From assembly GCA_019508105.1 (NCBI GenBank), contig JAEKMB010000296.1, positions 1-7,182 on the forward strand: a stretch of 7,182 nt of DNA, given 5' to 3'. Source of the stretch: Alphaproteobacteria bacterium. GTDB lineage: Bacteria > Pseudomonadota > Alphaproteobacteria > Micropepsales > Micropepsaceae. A program made the position numbers and the translations under genes. Under the pieces are notes generated by a model that was not told the origin of the DNA, searched no databases, and saw only the letters and a list, made by a program, of their open reading frames with translations. Below are positions 1 through 6,319 of this stretch, one piece after another; position 1 is the first letter of the stretch; every line of letters begins with the position of its first letter.

Positions 1-69
1 TTCATCAAATATCTCACCCGCCCCGAAGCCAGGGCGCTGTGGACCGCGAAGGGCATGAAGCCCTTCTAA
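1..69 (+). CDS. C-terminal end of a ModA-like periplasmic substrate-binding protein (5' truncated by window)
   Basis: Frame 1 is open from the first base and ends at TAA (67-69), giving 22 residues (FIKYLTRP...KGMKPF). The pattern of an amphipathic helix with 'F-x-K-Y-L-T-R-P-E-A-R-A-L-W' followed by a Gly and a short polar tail is the usual C-terminus of ModA/SBP_bac_11 binding proteins, where it reads as 'F-x-x-F-L-x-S-P-E-A-R'. The same ending occurs in the convergent neighbour ('SFVRYVTRAGAAPVWKAGG'), so the two genes look like paralogues. The stop codon directly abuts the stop codon of that neighbour. Only the tail is visible, so ligand and full domain content cannot be judged. Being a real gene end is well supported by the homology to its neighbour; the family name is inferred from a very short stretch. 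Confidence 0.6.
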   Translation, partial: FIKYLTRPEARALWTAKGMKPF

Positions 70-72
70 TTA
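67..72. other. Zero-gap convergent stop codons (TAATTA palindrome)
   Basis: The plus-strand TAA (67-69) and the minus-strand TAA (70-72 on the complement) form the perfect palindrome TAATTA. The two ModA-like genes therefore end against each other with no intergenic base. No hairpin with a T-tract was seen immediately around it, so any transcription terminator for either gene must lie inside the other gene or be absent. Confidence 0.85.
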
Positions 73-813
73 CTTTTTGGGAATCTCGATCACGCCGCCG
101 GCTTTCCACACCGGCGCGGCCCCAGCCCGCGTGACATAGCGCACGAAACTTTCCGCCTCCGATGGCGCGGCGGAGATTTTAAGTACCGCCGCCGACAGAT
201 CGACATGCAGCCCCAGATCGTCGGGAAAAGGGCCTACCACTTCGGCGTACTTGGCCATCAGTTCCTCGGTCAGGGCGCCGCCGCCGAACTCCGCATCGCC
301 GCGTACAATAGCCTCGCCGATCATGCCCTTGATGGGGCGCGGCTCGACACCGGTGAATTCGGGACGCTTGAGCATCTCCTCCACCATGGCGCCGGTCAGG
401 CTGCCCACCTTGGGGTCGGCATAGGCCAGCACGCCGGCTTTTTTGGCGAAGGCGACGAACTTGTCATGGGTGGAAATGTCGGGATGCGCCCCGCCTGCCT
501 TGACCACCACCGCAAAGGGAATGCGGCCCAGGGGACGTACGCTGCCCGCCACCAGCTTGGACGCGAAATCGGTGAAGTTGCCGGTCGGTGCGACCACCAC
601 GTCGCCGGGATCGTTGTTTTCCACGGCGGTGCGTACCCGCCCGACATTGAAGCCGGCGAAGGTCACTTTGTTGCCGGTCTTGGCGGTCCACTCCGCCGCC
701 AGCAGCTTCAGCGGGCCGGCGACGATGTTGGGCGCATAGACCGTGATGTCGGCGGCCCATGCGGAATTAAAAGACAACAGCACAAGCAATGCTGCGGCGA
801 GGTTCAGGCGCAC
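70..813 (-). CDS. ModA-like periplasmic substrate-binding protein, orphan (no ABC partners in window)
   Basis: This encodes 247 residues with a GTG start at 813-811, chosen because GGGGAAAG (816-823, complement) is well placed as a ribosome binding site and because the protein then begins with a classic Sec signal peptide: a short basic n-region (MRLN), a hydrophobic core to about residue 15 and AWA before a cleavage near residue 20/21. The mature part fits the type II periplasmic binding fold of the ModA/SBP_bac_11 family (beta strand ITVYAP, helix, then VTFAGF, then the GDVVVAP strand). Length is normal for ModA. In ModA, serines in the first two loops contact the oxyanion. Here those loops read APNIVAG (27-33) and AGFNVGR (53-59), with no serine, so molybdate binding is doubtful. 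No modB/modC-like permease or ATPase is visible. It may bind another ligand or act as a sensor or scavenging partner. It is transcribed divergently from the glycosidase gene and convergent with a paralogue. Confidence 0.8.
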   Translation of the reverse strand: MRLNLAAALLVLLSFNSAWAADITVYAPNIVAGPLKLLAAEWTAKTGNKVTFAGFNVGRVRTAVENNDPGDVVVAPTGNFTDFASKLVAGSVRPLGRIPFAVVVKAGGAHPDISTHDKFVAFAKKAGVLAYADPKVGSLTGAMVEEMLKRPEFTGVEPRPIKGMIGEAIVRGDAEFGGGALTEELMAKYAEVVGPFPDDLGLHVDLSAAVLKISAAPSEAESFVRYVTRAGAAPVWKAGGVIEIPKK

Positions 814-853
814 ATCTTTCCCCGTTGTTCTTGTGACAATCAGTCAAGCGTGA

Positions 854-871
854 ATTGCCAGCTTTGGCAAT
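854..871. promoter_or_regulatory. Inverted repeat ATTGCCA-N4-TGGCAAT, candidate operator
   Basis: Two perfect 7-bp arms (854-860 and 865-871) are separated by GCTT in the centre of the 96-bp divergent region between the binding-protein gene and the glycosidase gene. A further half-site TTGGCAA lies at 882-888, exactly 18 bp after the TTGGCAA at 864-870. The left arm covers the likely -35 element of the glycosidase promoter, the usual position for a repressor operator. The symmetry is seen directly; the regulator is unknown and no regulator gene is in the window. As an RNA hairpin it would have no T-tract, so it is not a terminator. Confidence 0.5.
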
Positions 872-882
872 GCGCCTTAAAT
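855..882 (+). promoter_or_regulatory. Candidate sigma70-type promoter for the glycosidase gene
   Basis: TTGCCA (855-860, 5 of 6 to TTGACA) and TTAAAT (877-882, 4 of 6 to TATAAT) are separated by 16 bp. Transcription would start near 889, about 20 bases before the ATG, leaving room for the ribosome binding site at 897-903. The element overlaps the inverted repeat. This is pattern matching in a short intergenic region and the -10 match is modest. No equally good promoter was found for the divergent binding-protein gene. Confidence 0.35.
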
Positions 883-896
883 TGGCAAGCGCTGAC

Positions 897-903
897 AGGG
901 GAG
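897..903 (+). promoter_or_regulatory. Ribosome binding site AGGGGAG fixing the glycosidase start
   Basis: AGGGGAG sits 6 bases before the ATG at 910. It settles the start: the open frame continues upstream to 205, but that part runs antisense through the binding-protein gene and has no such site, whereas the start at 910 gives a signal peptide. Confidence 0.7.
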
Positions 904-909
904 CAGAAA

Positions 910-3099
910 ATGGTTGAAACTATTGCGTCGGATGCAACACGGCGCGAAGCCATGCTGCTCGGTGCGGGTGGCCTGTTGGCCCTGGCGCCGGCTCCCGCCT
1001 TCGCCATGACCGGTGACATGGCGGGCCTGCCCTGGGCCAACAATGCCATGCGCTGGGCCCAGGTCGCTTTCACCGAGGAAGACCCGCCCAGCTATGATCC
1101 CAATTTCTGGTTCGACCTGTTCAAGAAAACCCATGTCGAGGCGGTGTGTCTGTCGGCCGGCGGCTGCATCTGTTTTTATCCTTCCAAAGTGCCGCTCCAC
1201 AATCGCGCCAAATATCTGGGCAATCGCGACATGTTCGGCGAGATGGTCAAGGGTGCCCGCGCCCTGAAGATGAGCGTGATCGCCCGCGTCGATCCCCATG
1301 CCATGAGCGAAGAGGCCTTCGCCGCACATCCCGAATGGGCCGCCTGTACCGAGGACGGCAAGCCCCGCCGCCACTGGGCCGCGGCGGACATGTATGTCAC
1401 CTGCCAGAATGGCGGCTTCATGTTCGATTTCATGCCCGCGGTGCTGAAGGAGATCGCCGAGGTCTATAAGCCGGAGGGATTCTTCGGCAACCGCTGGGCC
1501 GGCAGCGGCATGTGCTATTGCGCCACCTGTCGCACAAAATTCCGCACCGCCACCGGTCTGGAACTGCCCACCACCAACGATCCGCAGAACCCGCAGCGCA
1601 AGGCCTATATCCAGTGGAACGCCGAGATGCGCTGGAAACAGTTCAAGCTGTGGGACGACACGGTCAAGGCCTCGAACAAGGATTGTTTCTTCAGTCCCAA
1701 TGGCGGGATGAACGATCCCAACAATGTCACCATTCCCATTGTGGCGATCGACCGCCAGGGGCGCAGCGGCACCACCCCGGTGTGGATGATGGGCAAATAC
1801 GCCAAGCAGGTGCGCGCCTATATGCAGAACCTGCCGGTGTGCGGGCTGTTCAATGTCGGCGTGGAGGACGAGAACCGCTGGAAGGATTCGGTGCAGCGCG
1901 GCCCGGAACTGGAAGCCTGGGCCCATTCGGGCATCGCCCAGGGTTTCCGCCCCTGGTACTGCAAGTTCAATGCGCGGGTGTTCGATCCGCGCTGGGTGGC
2001 GCCGGTGGAGAAGATTTTCCAGTGGCATTACGCCCATGACAAATACATGCGCAACACCGCCAATCTGGCACGGGTGGCGCTGGTCAATTCCACCCAGTCC
2101 GGCACCTTCACCGCCGGCGGCACCGCCTTCACCGCCGGCGACGGGGTGCGGGCGGCGCAGCGGGTGACCGATGCCCAGAACGGCTATTACCAGGCGCTGG
2201 TGGAAGCGCGCATCCCCTTCGAGATGGCCGATGACCGCCAGTTGGAGCCGCAACATATTGGGCGCTATCGCGTGCTGGTGCTGCCCGACATCGCGGCTCT
2301 GTCGGACAAACAGTGCGGACAGATCCGCGATTTTGTCGCCGCCGGCGGGCGCATCGTGGCCACCGGCGAAACCTCGCTTTACGACGAGTTGGGCAAGCGC
2401 CGCGCCAATTTCGGCTTGGCCGATCTGTTCGGCTGCGATTGGGTAAAAACCGAGAACGGCGTCAAGAACAGCTATCTGACGCCGCGCCATCCGCATGTGC
2501 TGACGCGCGGTCTCGAGAACGCGCCGCGCATCATCGCCGCCACCCAGCAGATCACGGTCAAGCCGCATGATAGCGCCAGGCAGCCGCTCACCCTGGTGCC
2601 CAGCTATCCCGACCTGCCGATGGAGCGGGTCTATACCATGACCCTGGAAACCGACACCCCGATGGTGTTCTGCCGCCAGGTCGGCAAAGGCCGGGTGGTG
2701 TATTTCCCCATGGATCTGGACCGCACCTTCTGGGAAGTGCTGGCGGCCGATCATCTTGTTTTGCTGAAGAATGCCGTGGACTGGGCCATGGAGGATGGTC
2801 AGCCAATGACGGTGTCAGGTCCCGGCCTGGTGGACATCGCCTATTGGCGGCAGAAAAACTCGCTGGCGGCCCATATCGTCAACATGAACAACCCGATGAT
2901 GATGAAAGGGCCCTATCGCGAGATGATCGCCTGCGGGCCCTATCGCGTCGCGCTGGAAATTCCACCGGGCGCCCGGATTGGCGCGGTCAGGCTGCTGGAA
3001 AGCGGCACGACACCGAAAACCGCCCAGGAAGGCAAGCGTTTGGTCGTTGAGGTGCCGTCCATCCGCCTGCACGAAGTGGTAGCCATAGATTTGGCTTGA
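910..3099 (+). CDS. Exported glycoside-hydrolase-like protein (GHL6 barrel plus beta-galactosidase-trimerisation-like domain), candidate alpha-L-fucosidase
   Basis: This encodes 729 residues, ATG at 910 with a strong ribosome binding site. The N-terminus has a Tat-like signal (TRREAML with Arg11-Arg12, hydrophobic stretch 15-26, PAFA before cleavage near residue 32), so the enzyme probably acts in the periplasm or outside. Residues about 40-330 resemble the GHL6 type of TIM barrel: the AGGCICFYPSKVPLH segment, 'ARVDPHA', 'HPEW', 'MYVTCQN', and GFFGNRWAG (190-198) followed by the CYCATC cluster (Cys202, Cys204, Cys207). Residues about 425-510 look like the Rossmann-like beta-galactosidase trimerisation domain ('YYQALVEARIPFE', 'YRVLVLPDIAALS', 'FVAAGGRIVATGE'). 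The last ~90 residues look like a small beta-sandwich. GHL6 proteins and GH151 alpha-L-fucosidases share this general plan as I recall it, and the neighbouring operon handles L-fucose, so fucoside cleavage is the best guess. Substrate and catalytic residues are not proven; another deoxysugar or galactoside is possible. Confidence 0.8.
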   Translation: MVETIASDATRREAMLLGAGGLLALAPAPAFAMTGDMAGLPWANNAMRWAQVAFTEEDPPSYDPNFWFDLFKKTHVEAVCLSAGGCICFYPSKVPLHNRAKYLGNRDMFGEMVKGARALKMSVIARVDPHAMSEEAFAAHPEWAACTEDGKPRRHWAAADMYVTCQNGGFMFDFMPAVLKEIAEVYKPEGFFGNRWAGSGMCYCATCRTKFRTATGLELPTTNDPQNPQRKAYIQWNAEMRWKQFKLWDDTVKASNKDCFFSPNGGMNDPNNVTIPIVAIDRQGRSGTTPVWMMGKYAKQVRAYMQNLPVCGLFNVGVEDENRWKDSVQRGPELEAWAHSGIAQGFRPWYCKFNARVFDPRWVAPVEKIFQWHYAHDKYMRNTANLARVALVNSTQSGTFTAGGTAFTAGDGVRAAQRVTDAQNGYYQALVEARIPFEMADDRQLEPQHIGRYRVLVLPDIAALSDKQCGQIRDFVAAGGRIVATGETSLYDELGKRRANFGLADLFGCDWVKTENGVKNSYLTPRHPHVLTRGLENAPRIIAATQQITVKPHDSARQPLTLVPSYPDLPMERVYTMTLETDTPMVFCRQVGKGRVVYFPMDLDRTFWEVLAADHLVLLKNAVDWAMEDGQPMTVSGPGLVDIAYWRQKNSLAAHIVNMNNPMMMKGPYREMIACGPYRVALEIPPGARIGAVRLLESGTTPKTAQEGKRLVVEVPSIRLHEVVAIDLA
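2107..2140 (+). repeat. 13-bp in-frame direct repeat within the glycosidase gene
   Basis: TTCACCGCCGGCG occurs at 2107-2119 and again at 2128-2140. The 21-bp period equals seven codons, so the protein carries FTAGGTA followed by FTAGDG near residues 400-411. It lies in the loop between the barrel and the trimerisation-like domain and looks like a small in-frame tandem duplication. Confidence 0.6.
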
Positions 3100-3105
3100 T
3101 GAGGG

Positions 3106-3121
3106 GCGCTGGCTCAAGCGC
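3106..3121. other. Short hairpin in the 25-bp convergent gap; weak bidirectional terminator candidate
   Basis: GCGCT (3106-3110) and AGCGC (3117-3121) can pair around a six-base loop in the gap between the glycosidase stop and the lactonase stop. There is no T-tract on either side and the stem is only 5 bp, so it is not a convincing intrinsic terminator. GGCTCA is also present twice (3111-3116 and 3122-3127). Confidence 0.2.
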
Positions 3122-3124
3122 GGC

Positions 3125-3994
3125 TCAGGCGTGACGGCCCAGACGCGATTTGTCAGGCTGGTAGATGCGCAAGGCATTGCCGCCCATCACAGCGCCGACA
3201 GCGCTGGCGTCCTTGGCCGCCACCGCTTCACGCGCCAACTCGAACCAGCCCTGGTAATCGCCGGCCCCAACAAAACAATTGGACAAGGTCAGAACCGGCC
3301 AGTCGCTGCCCCAGATCAGGCGCTCCGGCCCGAACAAATCGAACAGGACGCCGACGCCGCGCACCACATCATCGCGTGTGCCGCCCGGGCGCAGTTCGGT
3401 GAGCAGCCCGCTGACCTTGCAGGTGACGTTGGGCCGCGCGGCCAGGGCCTCGATACCCCGCGCCCAGGCGGCCATGGCACCCGCCTCGCCCAGTCGCGGC
3501 TTGGCGGCATGGTCCAGCACGATGGAAAGTTGCGGATGGCGGCGCGCCAGTTCGGCGATCGCGTCCAGCTGATGGGAAAGGATCAAGGCGTCGAACACCA
3601 GGCCTTCCGCGGCGACGGCATTCAGCGCCGGCGTCAGACCGGGCTGCAAGACCCATTCTGGATCTGGAATGTCCTGCAGCATGGGCCGCAACCCCAGAAA
3701 CAGCGGATCCGCGGCGCGGCGGCGTACCTCCTCAGCGGCGTCCGGAGCCAACAAATCTACCCACCCTACGACTCCCAGCACAAAGGGCGTGTTGCGCGCG
3801 ATGCCCAGCATGTAATCGGTTTCGGCAGGCGTGGGCGCGGCCTGGACCAGGATGGCGGCCTCCACCCCGGCCTGAACCAGCAGCGGCCGAAGATCGGCGG
3901 TGCCAAATACGCGGTGGATGGGATTGTCCGGTTTCAGCCAGTCATAATCGCCGCGCGCCGGATCCCAGAAATGCTGATGGGCGTCCACGATCAT
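3125..3994 (-). CDS. Amidohydrolase of COG3618, L-fuconolactonase type
   Basis: This encodes 289 residues. The ATG at 3994-3992 overlaps the TGA of the upstream reductase as ATGA and gives a protein that begins, as is typical of the family, with MIVDAHQHFWDP. Longer in-frame extensions (to 4195) only run through the reductase gene. It is an Amidohydrolase_2 TIM barrel: HxH metal or substrate ligands at His6 and His8, Arg103 in GLRPMLQD, His141 in LSHQLD, His162 in VLDHAAKP, and the catalytic Asp231 in IWGSDWPV. COG3618 includes the characterised L-fucono-1,5-lactonase of Burkholderia multivorans, and the family acts on sugar lactones in the cytoplasm. No signal peptide is visible. As last gene of an operon with a FucP-like transporter and an L-fucose-dehydrogenase-like reductase, its likely reaction is hydrolysis of L-fuconolactone to L-fuconate. 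L-rhamnono- or L-galactonolactone are alternatives. Family is secure, substrate inferred. Confidence 0.88.
   Translation of the reverse strand: MIVDAHQHFWDPARGDYDWLKPDNPIHRVFGTADLRPLLVQAGVEAAILVQAAPTPAETDYMLGIARNTPFVLGVVGWVDLLAPDAAEEVRRRAADPLFLGLRPMLQDIPDPEWVLQPGLTPALNAVAAEGLVFDALILSHQLDAIAELARRHPQLSIVLDHAAKPRLGEAGAMAAWARGIEALAARPNVTCKVSGLLTELRPGGTRDDVVRGVGVLFDLFGPERLIWGSDWPVLTLSNCFVGAGDYQGWFELAREAVAAKDASAVGAVMGGNALRIYQPDKSRLGRHA
3991..3994 (-). other. ATGA start/stop overlap, reductase to lactonase
   Basis: On the minus strand the TGA of the reductase (3993-3991) shares bases with the ATG of the lactonase (3994-3992). This arrangement commonly gives translational coupling and keeps the two consecutive enzymes at matched levels. 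Confidence 0.85.
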
Positions 3995-5010
3995 GGGATA
4001 GGCGCATCCCCACGAATGAGATTTTCGGCGCGCAGCTCCTGCCACAGGGTGGCGGGAATCTTCTGGCGATAAAGAGCGATTGTCTGGTCCACCCGCTGCG
4101 GCGAATCCAGGCCGGGAATGACGCTGGCAACCAGTGGATGGGCCAGCGGGAATTGTAGCGCCGCCGCCGCAAGCGGGACGCCATGGCGATTGCACACGGC
4201 TTCGATCCGGCGCACGCGTCCGATCACTTCCGCCGGTGCCGGCGCATAGTCATAATAGAGCGGCGCACCGCTTTGGGTGCCCATCGCGAGGATGCCGGAA
4301 TTGTAGGGCCCGCCCACTACAATCCCCGTGCCCGCCGCGTCGCAGCGCGGGAACAGGTCGTCCAAGGGTGTCTGTTCCAGCAAGGTATAGCGCCCCGCCA
4401 ACAGGATCACGTCCAACCGGGCGTGATCCATCACCTCCAGGCAGGCCGGGACCTCGTTCACGCCCATGCCGAAACCAGCAATGGCGCCCGATTGGCGCAG
4501 TTCTTCCAGCGCTTTCAGTCCGCCGCCTGTGGTCAGTTCGGCCATGCGCGCGGCATTTAGATCGCCATGGGTCAGCCGCCCGATGTCATGGATATAAAGC
4601 AGATCAATGCGCGACAGGCCCAGCCGTTGCAGGCTTTGCTCGAAGCTGCGCATCACCGCGTCATAGGAATAATCATAGACCGGCTCGAACGGCATAGGCG
4701 TGGCATAACCATGGCGGACAATGGTTTCGTCTACTGGGCCGGGCACCGCCTTCAGCAGCCGCCCCACTTTGGTGGAGAGCACGATATCCTTGCGGGCGCG
4801 CAGCGCATCGCCCAGCCTTCGTTCCGACAGGCCGAAGCCATAGAAAGGCGCGGTATCGTAATAGCCGAAGCCTTCGCGTTCCGCTGCCGCCAGGGTCTCG
4901 CGCGCCAGGCTGTCAGGCAGCGGGCGGAACAGATTGCCCAAAGGTGCGGTGCCGAACCCCAGCTCGGTAACCGTCAGACCCGTCCGTCCCAGATCACGTC
5001 GCGCAATCAT
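3991..5010 (-). CDS. Aldo/keto reductase, probable L-fucose (D-threo-aldose) 1-dehydrogenase
   Basis: This encodes 339 residues. The ATG at 5010-5008 is part of an ATGA overlap with the stop of the transporter gene, and the protein then starts with the standard AKR opening MIARRDLGRTGLTVTELGFGTAPLGN. An in-frame extension to 5088 lies inside the transporter gene and is rejected. The AKR catalytic tetrad is complete: Asp52 and Tyr57 in YYDTAPFYGFG, Lys81 in LSTKVGR, His141 in LLYIHDIG. The 'APFYGFGLSERRLGDAL' form and the long insert before residue 115 match the D-threo-aldose 1-dehydrogenase/pyridoxal 4-dehydrogenase branch, which oxidises L-fucose (and L-galactose, D-arabinose) at C1 to the lactone with NAD(P)+. 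It is cytoplasmic with no signal peptide. It sits between the transporter and the lactonase that would use its product. Family is certain; L-fucose as substrate rests on subgroup resemblance and context. Confidence 0.88.
   Translation of the reverse strand: MIARRDLGRTGLTVTELGFGTAPLGNLFRPLPDSLARETLAAAEREGFGYYDTAPFYGFGLSERRLGDALRARKDIVLSTKVGRLLKAVPGPVDETIVRHGYATPMPFEPVYDYSYDAVMRSFEQSLQRLGLSRIDLLYIHDIGRLTHGDLNAARMAELTTGGGLKALEELRQSGAIAGFGMGVNEVPACLEVMDHARLDVILLAGRYTLLEQTPLDDLFPRCDAAGTGIVVGGPYNSGILAMGTQSGAPLYYDYAPAPAEVIGRVRRIEAVCNRHGVPLAAAALQFPLAHPLVASVIPGLDSPQRVDQTIALYRQKIPATLWQELRAENLIRGDAPIP
5007..5010 (-). other. ATGA start/stop overlap, transporter to reductase
   Basis: The TGA of the transporter gene (5009-5007) shares bases with the ATG of the reductase (5010-5008), the same junction as at 3991-3994. 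The ribosome binding site before the reductase is weak (only a CAGG-like core), which fits reinitiation from the preceding gene. Confidence 0.85.
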
Positions 5011-6266
5011 GCCGTCTTGAGCCTGGGTGCCAACAGGCCGAAGCCCACCACCACGGCATAGCAGGCCGCCAGGATGAACATGCTCCAATGCAGCGCGCCG
5101 GTGAAGGAAGCGAACAGGGTCATGACCGGCGGTATCACCGCGGCGCCGCAGATCGCCATGACGATGAAGCTGGAGGCGAACTCCGTCTCATGGCCCAATC
5201 CTTCAAGTCCCAGTGCGAAGATGGTGGGAAACATGATGGACATGAAAAAGCTGGTCGCCACCAGGGCCCAGATGCTGGGAAAGCCGCCGATTATCGCGGC
5301 CGCGCAGCACAGCAGGATGTTGCAGCCGGCATAGAGCATTAACTGGCGCGGCGGATTGATCGTTCGCTGCAGCCAGGCGCCCACGAACCGCCCCACGCAG
5401 AAAGCGATCATAGTGGCTTCCAGATAGACCTGGGCGCCCATGCGCTCGGGGACATGTGCGGCTTCTTGCGCGAAATCCACCAGCAAGCTCCAGGTACCGA
5501 CCTGGGCACCGACATAGAAGAATTGCGCCACCACGGCACACAGCACACGCGGGCGGGCCAGCACGGCAAAAGGCGAGCGGGATGTTTCGGGGGTGACGTC
5601 CGCGCGCAGCGGCGGATATTTGGTGAGCGCAATGGCCGAAGCAATCACCACCATCAGGACGCCCAGCACCAGATAGGGCGGCCCGACGGCGGCAGCCTCC
5701 TGGGCGCGCCACTGGTCCACCGCGGCCGGTCCCATCGCCGCCATTTGCGCGGGCGTATATTCCACCCCGGAGAAAATCACATAGCCGCCCACCAGCGGCC
5801 CCAACACCGTGGCCACGCCATTGAAGGCCTGGGCAAAGTTCAGCCGCGGCGAGGCGGTCTCCGGTGCGCCCAAAATGGTGATGTAGGGATTGGCGCTGGT
5901 TTCCAGAAAACCCGCACCAATGGCGATGATGTAAAGCGCCGCCAGAAAGATGCCATAGACCCGCATATGCGCCGCCGGCACGAACAGGAAAGCGCCGATG
6001 GCATACAGCGCCAGGCCGATAATGATGGTCTTCTTGTAGCCGATGCGGCGGATGATCATGGCGGCCGGCAGCGGCGCGCAGAAATAGCCGATATAGAAAG
6101 CAAACTGGGTGAGGCTGGCGCGGGTGCGGCTGATGTCCAGCGCCTTCTGGAAATGATGCAGCAGCAAATCGTTGAACTGGGACGCCAGGCCCCAAGCGAA
6201 AAATAGGGTGGCGGTCAGGGCAAAGGCGACCACATAGCGCCGCTCCACCACAGGCAATCTATTCAT
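5007..6266 (-). CDS. fucP: FucP-family major facilitator, L-fucose:H+ symporter
   Basis: This encodes 419 residues, about the length of E. coli FucP (438), with ATG at 6266-6264 preceded by a GGGG-rich ribosome binding site (complement of 6270-6275). It has about 12 hydrophobic segments, the first beginning near residue 12. Signature stretches of the FucP group are present: FFAWGLASQFNDLLLHHF, FAFYIGYFCAPLPA, RRIGYKKTI, GAGFLETSANPYI, and RLNFAQAFNGVATVLGPLVGG. Asp33 (in FND) and Glu122 (in FLET) correspond, with a constant 13-residue offset, to Asp46 and Glu135 of E. coli FucP, the residues linked to proton coupling and sugar binding. It would import L-fucose across the inner membrane. Relatives transport glucose/galactose or other hexoses, so specificity is supported mainly by the enzymes encoded immediately downstream. 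It is separated from the dehydratase gene upstream by 51 bp containing a possible weak terminator. Confidence 0.88.
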   Translation of the reverse strand: MNRLPVVERRYVVAFALTATLFFAWGLASQFNDLLLHHFQKALDISRTRASLTQFAFYIGYFCAPLPAAMIIRRIGYKKTIIIGLALYAIGAFLFVPAAHMRVYGIFLAALYIIAIGAGFLETSANPYITILGAPETASPRLNFAQAFNGVATVLGPLVGGYVIFSGVEYTPAQMAAMGPAAVDQWRAQEAAAVGPPYLVLGVLMVVIASAIALTKYPPLRADVTPETSRSPFAVLARPRVLCAVVAQFFYVGAQVGTWSLLVDFAQEAAHVPERMGAQVYLEATMIAFCVGRFVGAWLQRTINPPRQLMLYAGCNILLCCAAAIIGGFPSIWALVATSFFMSIMFPTIFALGLEGLGHETEFASSFIVMAICGAAVIPPVMTLFASFTGALHWSMFILAACYAVVVGFGLLAPRLKTA

Positions 6267-6301
6267 GTTTCCCCCGACCCTTATTCCCGCCAGTTAAGCG
6301 G

Positions 6302-6319
6302 AAAAAGCGCGGACGCGCT
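6302..6319 (-). terminator. Possible intrinsic terminator or attenuator after the dehydratase gene
   Basis: On the minus strand AGCGCG (6319-6314), a two-base loop and CGCGCT (6311-6306) form a perfect short stem, followed by T's giving a run of five (6306-6302) that begins with the last stem base. The stem starts inside the TAG stop codon of the dehydratase gene. Six pairs with a tiny loop is a weak terminator, so it could lower but not abolish read-through into the transporter gene. Confidence 0.35.

Noticed and set aside
96..116. Hairpin CGCCGG-N9-CCGGCG as a terminator for the plus-strand partial gene
   Set aside because: It has no T-tract after it and lies within coding sequence of the opposing gene; GC-rich chance pairing is likely.
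816..853. A sigma70 promoter for the minus-strand binding-protein gene (TTGACT at 842-847 on the complement as -35)
   Set aside because: No acceptable -10 element was found at the expected distance, so it is not listed as a feature.
854..888. Sigma54 promoter suggested by TGGCA followed by a downstream element
   Set aside because: The required GC element (TTGCA-like) is not present at the right spacing; the perfect dyad symmetry is better explained as an operator.
205..909. In-frame 235-codon N-terminal extension of the glycosidase reading frame
   Set aside because: It runs antisense through the binding-protein gene, its residues look like a high-GC shadow frame, and the start at 910 has a strong ribosome binding site and a signal peptide.
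877..2754. Long minus-strand open frame (625 codons) opposite the glycosidase gene
   Set aside because: Its composition (rich in His, Gly, Arg, Ala with no recognisable domain) is that of an antisense shadow of a high-GC gene, and the plus strand encodes a recognisable protein family.
3131..4072. Plus-strand open frame of 313 codons opposite the lactonase gene
   Set aside because: It is the antisense shadow of a gene with clear amidohydrolase motifs and shows no domain of its own.
3995..4195. 67-codon N-terminal extension of the lactonase
   Set aside because: It lies inside the reductase gene, looks non-natural in composition, and COG3618 proteins normally start with MIVDAHQHFW-like sequence at the ATGA overlap.
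5011..5088. 26-codon N-terminal extension of the aldo/keto reductase
   Set aside because: It overlaps the 3' end of the transporter gene; the AKR fold starts right after the ATG at 5010.
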